Below are positions 58,621 through 64,000 of a DNA stretch of 64,000 nucleotides, in pieces; positions within the stretch are counted from its first letter, which is position 1; the number at the start of each line of letters is the position of its first letter. The notes below the pieces were generated by a model, which worked only from the letters and a program-made list of their open reading frames with translations, ran no database searches and was not told the DNA's origin. A program made the translations under genes and the position numbers. Origin of the DNA: Cryptomeria japonica (lineage: Eukaryota; Streptophyta; Pinopsida; Cupressales; Cupressaceae); the NCBI RefSeq assembly GCF_030272615.1, contig NC_081406.1:399728939-399792938 (forward strand), written 5' to 3'.

Positions 58621-60422
58621 AGAAAAAAATGGAAAAACACAAGACAACAAAAGCACAAGAGACACCCCCCCTTAATCAAAGTACCCCCCCACCAAAATGA
58701 TGATTTTGGCACTTTATATGTAGTGCGTGTACAATAGGCCACTTGTAAACAATGGCAAGGTGGACTTATGATTTTGTTTTACAACTGCCCCAATAGGCTG
58801 AGAACTACAATGCAAAAGACCAGCAAGATAGCTCTATGCAATACAAGTGCCAAATTGGCCAAAAAATACCATATATTGAAAGTACAATTTATACTCAAAA
58901 TAACTGCAAGCTGATAGAATATTATGAAGGTAGATGAAAAATTATGCACTTTAAAAAAAATGACACGTGAAAAGGAGTTCGTATGAGCCCAAATGGAGTC
59001 CCGGAAGTTGCAGAAACAGGGATTGGACAAGTACAGTCACGAAAAAATGCAATTTATGAAAAATATGTCCATCAAAATCATAAAATAACAACACCACAAG
59101 AAAGTACACAAAAAATTAGCCCATTTCAAAAAACAAAGCACCAAAAAAGGAGCAAAAATGAGCAAGATATGGTCATTGGAAGTTGAACTGGAAAACTGAA
59201 AAAGCTCAACGGGAGGGGGCTCATAAAATTTTGAAAATTGATGATGGCAAAAAAACACGTGGTTAAATTTGATGACCCTATGGACGTCATAGAAAACTTC
59301 ACTCCCCTTCTGACTGTGTGTTCGTACGATACAGACTGCTGATGTGGCAAAATCGGATTGGCAGAAAAAATAACGTGGCAAGTGAGTCAACAGATGACGA
59401 GGCACTGACGTGTCACTATATGGTTTGGTGATGTGTCCTATTGAGTGGTCTGACTAAATCCGATGTGGTACAGGTACGATAGCTGATGTGTCGGATGAGT
59501 TGGCTCGGTGACTAGTTTGCCACGTGGTAGGACACGTGTCTGTGGCACCCACGTGGCGGCTCTCGGTTGGCGCTGAGCGGGAGCTGACAGGGCGTTGTGT
59601 GGGAGTGGTTGATGCTGATGTGGCGAGTCCATGGAGGAAGCAGGCCTGGGCGGAGAGCAGGTCGGTGACACCGATGAGGAAGCACGAGCCGAGACCCAAA
59701 CGATTGGTGGAAGACGACGCCGACAGGTGAAAAATGACGCCGACAGGTGAGGACGTGGTCGGCGGACCAGCAGCGGGATGATGCAGATGATCACTAGGCG
59801 GAAAGGGTTAGCGTCAAGAGGTCCAGGCAGGAAAGCAAAGATTGGCGGTCGGGAGGTGGCCGACAGTAAGGACGTGTAGAGGTGGAGTTGGGAGAACCTA
59901 TTAATATTTGTCGGCGATTGGACGACAGAAGGTCGTGAAGTGTAGGTCGCCAGAGACGGGGGTGCCCGGAGTTCGGGTGCCCAGGCTATGGTACGGTGGC
60001 GGAAACCGCCACAAAAAAAAAACCTCTTTGCAAAAAAAATTTAATATAGAGTATGGTGGCTGGAGGGGCAGGGGGTATTATAATATATATTTTTTGATTT
60101 TTTTAATAAAGACTTTAAAAACTACGAAATATTTTTAAAAATTAATTAGAATTTTAATTAAATATTTCGTAGAAAATATAATTTTTTTTTTTTGAAAAAA
60201 ATCGTATCGTACAGCCTAATAGGCTGAATTTTTCTTCCAAGCCCCAAATTTGACTTTCACCCAATATAGGCGAATTTATAGTTAAAATTCATGGAAATGG
60301 CCACCTGGATGCGATGGTGAGGTTGGATCTAGTCTAGGAAACCTCCAAAAGATGCTTCTCCTCAGATCTACCTCTTGACGCTGTAATAATGCCTCTCAAA
60401 GACGAATCAATGACGCTCTAAT
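58621..60422 (-). promoter_or_regulatory. Long Copia leader, GC-rich part with ACGT-core cluster
   Basis: About 1.8 kb between PBS and gag, unusually long for Copia. 59380-60000 is GC-rich against an AT-rich background. ACGT cores with G-box/ABRE-like flanks occur at 58965, 59257, 59284, 59373, 59408, 59522, 59534, 59551, 59753 and 59872 (for example GACACGTGTC, CCACGTGGCGG). GATGTGGC-type words are interspersed. Open frames here (for example 59438-59794) look like by-products of GC content. Binding by bZIP factors is inferred from motif only. Confidence 0.5.
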
Positions 60423-60435
60423 GGCTCTGATACCA
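60423..60435 (-). promoter_or_regulatory. Primer-binding site of the minus-strand Copia element
   Basis: Minus-strand TGGTATCAGAGCC directly after the 5' LTR. Confidence 0.9.
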
Positions 60436-60909
60436 TGTGAGATTTTGCCAAGATCAAGAGCTCAATGAAAAGTACAAAATAGAGAGACAAAATATAGGAC
60501 AAGAATAAATTATACTCTCATCAATAGATAAAAATGATCAATAATTGTTCAATAGTTGTTAACATACAATGAATATGAGCTTGCTTATATAGGCAAGGCT
60601 ATATGGATATGTGAGAACACAAACATGACATGTGGCTCAATAAGAAACAAGAGTAGGTAGGTAGGAGAAATAATAAAATATTCCACATGAGGAGGATTAC
60701 CCACTGAAGGTAGAATTATCACTCCATAATAAGTGGACATGATAGAGTAATAACAAGATCACACCATAAAAGGTGGAAATTCTCCTACACACACTATCCC
60801 AATGTGGCACAAACACCCAAGTGTCTCATACCCAGACTACTATGAAATGCATTATCCTAAGTAAACTTAAGTAAGGTGTAATAATATCCAACATGAATAA
60901 ATAATTACA
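60436..60909 (-). repeat. 5' LTR of the minus-strand Copia element
   Basis: Minus-strand start TGTAATTATTTATTCATG and end AAAATCTCACA. Compared with the 3' LTR it has an extra ~10-bp TTCAATAG-like repeat and lacks a GGATTAGGTGTGGTAG-like segment. Confidence 0.9.
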
Positions 60910-61740
60910 CCAATAGAGTGTCATCACATGCCATCCTCAAAATATAATAACATAAGGCACTAACTTGATGGACATGTGGAGCCATCTCAACCTATGAGAG
61001 ACTAAGGGAGGTTATCTTACCATCTTAATGACCTTCTCATGCTTATCCTAAAACATCCTCCCTAGGACTAAGTCATGAGGCTCAAATCAATTTATCATCT
61101 TATTAATTAATCTAGCTACCCAACCCATTAATTATTAGGTTATCACTTATTTACAAATCATGGTAAACTCCAATGTGCCCTGGTGGTCTAGACTTCATGC
61201 ATACTTACAAGGAACCTCATGCAATCCTATCTCTTGCGACCTTGGTCATCACAAGGAAGCCCACTCCCCCTAACATGGCCCATCAACAAATCACAAGAGG
61301 CTCTAACCAAGATAAAACATGAAAATAACACTCAATGCAGCCAATAACTTCCACACATACTCTCACAACATATGCAAGGCTACAACAACATCAAATATAA
61401 CAAAATGAGCCTCTTGGCCAATGAAATACAAGGCATAACAAGCCATCAAATTTGCCAACAGATAAGGAGATAACATCACAACAAGGCCAACTCACTTGCT
61501 AGTCCAAAACAATATTATAATCATCTCAAATAACCATGGCTTATCAACATGGAGTGAGTCTAAAATATCCACAAAGACACGGAGAGGTAAAAAATACATT
61601 AAACCATCAAAATACATCAAAACTGATCAAACCCAAAACTGGAAAATATTAGCAGACCTCAAGAAATCCTCTGGTTCAAAAATCAACTGGGGACAATACC
61701 TCAAAAATGACAAAAACTGAGAAAATACATAATATAGACA
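60910..61740. other. No gene seen
   Basis: Non-coding sequence between the Copia element and array 3; short frames without similarity. Confidence 0.4.
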
Positions 61741-61744
61741 GTTT

Positions 61745-61985
61745 AGCACTTTTATCCCATAGAACAACGCTTTTGTCCAATATAACAACGCTTTCATTTC
61801 ATAGGACATCGCAAATATTCCCAGATTCACACATACATCTTCTAAGACATCGCATGCATTCCTAGATTCACGATTACGTCTTATGAGGCAACGCTTATGT
61901 TGTGTAGAATAGTGCAAACACAATACAAAACAATGCATTTACACATTTAGACAACGCATTCGCTGAAAAATCACATTTACACAAA
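61745..61985 (-). repeat. ~20-bp-period degenerate motif array (array 3)
   Basis: ACAACGC(A/T)TT-like motifs recur with their cores near 61749, 61768, 61789, 61810, 61831, 61851, 61871, 61892, 61912, 61933, 61954 and 61973, a spacing of 18-21 bp. On the minus strand the motif reads AAGCGTTGTTATATTGGACA-like, with the core nearer GCGTTG than ACGTCT. It shares period and CG core with arrays 1 and 2 but its relationship is weaker. Confidence 0.6.
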
Positions 61986-62368
61986 TCACACGGAAAACTC
62001 AGAAATCTTGCGGGTAAAATACTAAAATCCAGACTTAACCAAAGGGCTAAAAAAAATTACATGAATAGTGACACCCATAAACAAGGAATATTAAGGTTTA
62101 AACAAGGTAAATCAATTCTAACTATAAACCAACATCCAATCAAATTTTCTTCACGACAATACGCATACAAAACCACTTCAAACTCATAGAAAAACCAATG
62201 AAACCAAATCCAAACACCTTCAGACTAAAAGACTCATAAAGGGGAAAAATCCATTCAAACTCCCATACAACAAATGATTCAACGAACCAAGCTTATACAT
62301 AAATTTTACAGAGCCGTGAAATGGTATCCTCAGGCAACCATAAATATTATTCCCAACAACCATGTAAA

Positions 62369-63163
62369 TGTTGGCATATGCACACTCCAATGAGGCATTG
62401 TATATGATTGAAGGTTTTGTCATTGATGGCAACCTTGCAATCCTATGGCACCGGCAAAGGCATTATAACGGCATCAGCAGATCACACTCTACATCGACAC
62501 TCAAGACACCGGCACCGACACAAAGAAAAGAAGTATACCAGCACAGAGGCCGACAGGATTTTGTTATATTATATTTTGTTTATTATTGTAAAAACTTTGT
62601 AAGCCGACTTGGCAAATTGTAAAATGACTCTTATATATATAAAAGAGATCATTATAAACATTTTGTAATGAGTGAGGAACATTGAGGAAAAATATTAGGC
62701 AGACCTATTATGCGAAATATAGGCTAAGGGTTTATGTAAGAAGCAGAGCAACAACCGGTACTAGATCAGGCATTATAGATGCTATTGTAAAGTAGTACAA
62801 GATATTGGATTTGTATAATCCTCATTGTAAGTCAGTGAGACTTCCCATTGAGCAGTGAGCTCTAGGCAGTTGGCCTTCCTGCATGTGCAGGCCCCTATTG
62901 TAAGTAATATTCTCTTATTGGCCAGTGAGTGAATATTGTGGGTCACAAATCCCACCGAGGTTTTTCCCACACCGGGTTTCCTCGTTAAAACCTTGTGTTA
63001 TGGTGTGCTTTTCATGTGGATGTTCTTGATTCTGTTTATTGCATTATTTCTTGCTTACCAGTACACTGTTATAATATGTTCTGCATGTTTTAAGTTAAGA
63101 AATTATGTACACCGGTTAGATACTGATTCACCCCCCCTCTCAGTATCTGTGGGATTCCTAACA
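62369..63163 (+). repeat. 5' LTR of the right-edge Copia element
   Basis: Begins TGTTGGCATATG and ends GGGATTCCTAACA. TATATATATAAAAGAG (about 62632) is a plausible TATA box. GTGAGACTTCCC, GAGCAGTGAGCTCTAGGCA and CACCCCCCCTCTCAGTATC are the blocks shared with other LTRs here. Confidence 0.85.
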
Positions 63164-63165
63164 AT

Positions 63166-63177
63166 TGGTATCAGAGC
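63166..63177 (+). promoter_or_regulatory. Primer-binding site of the right-edge Copia element
   Basis: TGGTATCAGAGC, two bases after the LTR; complementary to initiator tRNA-Met. Confidence 0.9.
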
Positions 63178-63234
63178 TTGGTCCTCTATTTTTAGAAGCC
63201 TAACAGCTTGAGGAAGATCTTGACACTGGTAAAG

Positions 63235-63984
63235 ATGGAGAATTTGATGAAGCAACTTAAAGGAGCTCTTACAATCTATGATGCAGAGAAATTGAAAAAT
63301 ATTAAACTAGAAGATGATTTAAGGGCAGCTCAGGATATCATTCAGGCACTTCAAGAAAATTTTACTATTGCAAGAAATAAGAGAAGAGAACTTTGTGAAA
63401 AATTGCAAAATGAGAATGATGAAAAGGAATCACTTAATGATATGATACGCAAGTTGAAACAAGAGAACATGACAACAAAGAATGAGATGCAGGATATGAC
63501 TATGAGATTTTGCAAAGAGATTGAGGATAGGAAGAAGAATGAAGAAGAATTGACCAGAAGACTAAGTGATGCAGCAAATGAGAACACAAGACTTAGCTAT
63601 GAAAATGACATGTTGAAGACAGATCTGATGCATACTCAAAATGACTCAAATGAACTGATGAGACAAAAAGAAGTCTTAGAAAGAGAACTAGAAACTGCAA
63701 ATCAACATAAAGAAAAATTCAAGAAAATCTCAGAGGAACTTGGCACCTTGTTGAAGAATCAAAAACCTAAAGGTGACACTTCTGGAATTGGCTTTGAAGT
63801 TGGTGAAAGCTCCGGTACTGCAAATACTCAGGATCACAACAAACCGGTAAGACAACCTAATGCTTATAAATTCAATGGAAAATGCTTTAACTGTAATAAG
63901 TATGGTCATAGAGCATATGAATGTAGATATAGAAATGATCAAAATATCAACACACCCACCGGTGAATGTTCTAAATGCAACTAA
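63235..63984 (+). CDS. Coiled-coil Gag-like protein with CCHC knuckle, cut by stop
   Basis: ATG at 63235 (MENLMKQLKGALTIYDAEKL); the longer frame has only a TTG upstream. About 180 residues are charged and heptad-like (EELTRRLSDAANENTRLSYE), predicted coiled coil. A linker then leads to the zinc knuckle CFNCNKYGHRAYEC. A second knuckle starts CSKCN, then TAA (63982-63984), and the same frame goes on VGHNF, so a single base change has probably created a stop inside it. The globular UBN2 domain usual in Copia Gag is not visible, so either this family has a coiled-coil gag or the N-terminus was deleted. Confidence 0.65.
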   Translation: MENLMKQLKGALTIYDAEKLKNIKLEDDLRAAQDIIQALQENFTIARNKRRELCEKLQNENDEKESLNDMIRKLKQENMTTKNEMQDMTMRFCKEIEDRKKNEEELTRRLSDAANENTRLSYENDMLKTDLMHTQNDSNELMRQKEVLERELETANQHKEKFKKISEELGTLLKNQKPKGDTSGIGFEVGESSGTANTQDHNKPVRQPNAYKFNGKCFNCNKYGHRAYECRYRNDQNINTPTGECSKCN

Positions 63985-64000
63985 GTTGGTCACAACTTTG

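Larger units (their letters stand above)
55651..60909 (-). mobile_element. Copia element with gag-protease but no RT/integrase
   Basis: On the minus strand: 5' LTR 60436-60909, PBS 60423-60435, a 1.8-kb leader, gag and protease (57370-58620), a partly conserved post-protease block (57025-57360), an unrelated reading frame (56505-56969), PPT (56130-56142) and 3' LTR (55651-56129). The LTRs are collinear, differing at scattered sites and by two small indels. Flanks GAGTC (55646-55650) and CCAAT (60910-60914) do not match, so the target-site duplication is lost or the element is recombinant. Integrase, RT and RNase H are absent, so it is non-autonomous. Gag and protease also carry inactivating changes. 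Confidence 0.85.
62369..64000 (+). mobile_element. Copia element entering the right edge (LTR, PBS, gag)
   Basis: 5' LTR 62369-63163, PBS 63166-63177 and gag from 63235. The interior continues past the window, so pol and 3' LTR are unseen. LTR blocks match the LTR at 38339-39553, suggesting one SIRE/Maximus-like Copia lineage. Confidence 0.85.

Noticed and set aside
59438-59794. Overlapping GC-rich ORFs on both strands
   Set aside because: Open only because of GC content; no domain, and they lie in the Copia leader.
55646-60914. Target-site duplication of the minus-strand Copia element
   Set aside because: GAGTC and CCAAT do not match in either reading.

Overview
The window looks like nuclear DNA of a seed plant with a large, repeat-dominated genome, most likely a gymnosperm such as a conifer. 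This rests on spliceosomal exons of a plant-specific RNA polymerase subunit, a multi-kilobase intron filled with repeats, very low gene density, and degenerate plant L1-type LINEs, Copia and Gypsy elements and tRNA-type SINEs. The species assignment is inference. No bacterial, organellar, rRNA or true tRNA genes were seen.

Layout. 0.2-10.1 kb: an old Copia LTR element (LTRs 201-384 and 9861-10107) split by a nearly full-length L1-like LINE on the minus strand (2207-9051, near-perfect target-site duplications and poly(A)). 10.1-14.4 kb: tandem repeats, a LINE ORF1 remnant and a possible solo LTR. 14.8-21.8 kb, minus strand: the only convincing host gene, the 5' part of an RNA polymerase IV/V largest-subunit gene (NRPE1-like). 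Six exons are joined in consistent phase, and intron 1 carries a SINE, a LINE RNase H relic and AT-rich hairpins. The catalytic part of the gene is not in the window. 22-28 kb: AT-rich sequence with short tandem repeats. 28.0-28.8 kb: a cluster of hairpin-forming repeats, followed by an unrecognised ~1,210-codon reading frame (29128-32757) broken by two frameshifts and a stop. 34.3-36.3 kb: a complete 1.9-kb non-autonomous Copia-like element with a perfect 5-bp target-site duplication. 36.3-39.6 kb: two more LTRs. 41.5-47.2 kb: a probable Gypsy LTR, a degenerate plant-mobile-domain (PMD) gene and a minus-strand Gypsy integrase end. 47.2-52.0 kb: AT-rich, almost featureless. 52.1-54.2 kb: a Gypsy gag on the minus strand. 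55.65-60.91 kb: a minus-strand Copia element with both LTRs, PBS, PPT, gag and protease, but with reverse transcriptase and integrase replaced by unrelated sequence. 62.4-64.0 kb: 5' LTR, PBS and gag of a further Copia element running off the right edge.

The most unusual signal is three separate arrays (about 43.02-43.28, 53.92-54.22 and 61.74-61.98 kb) of a degenerate 10-12 bp motif with a CG-containing core, repeated about every 20 bp. The first two are clearly the same family in opposite orientation, each on the 5' side of a retroelement coding region in sense orientation. The other leading items are the unidentified long reading frame with its hairpin-rich upstream region, the NRPE1-like exons with an extra K/S-rich segment, and a cluster of ACGT-core motifs in a Copia leader.

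All work was done by eye from the sequence. Identities, boundaries of degenerate elements and family names were not checked by any search.
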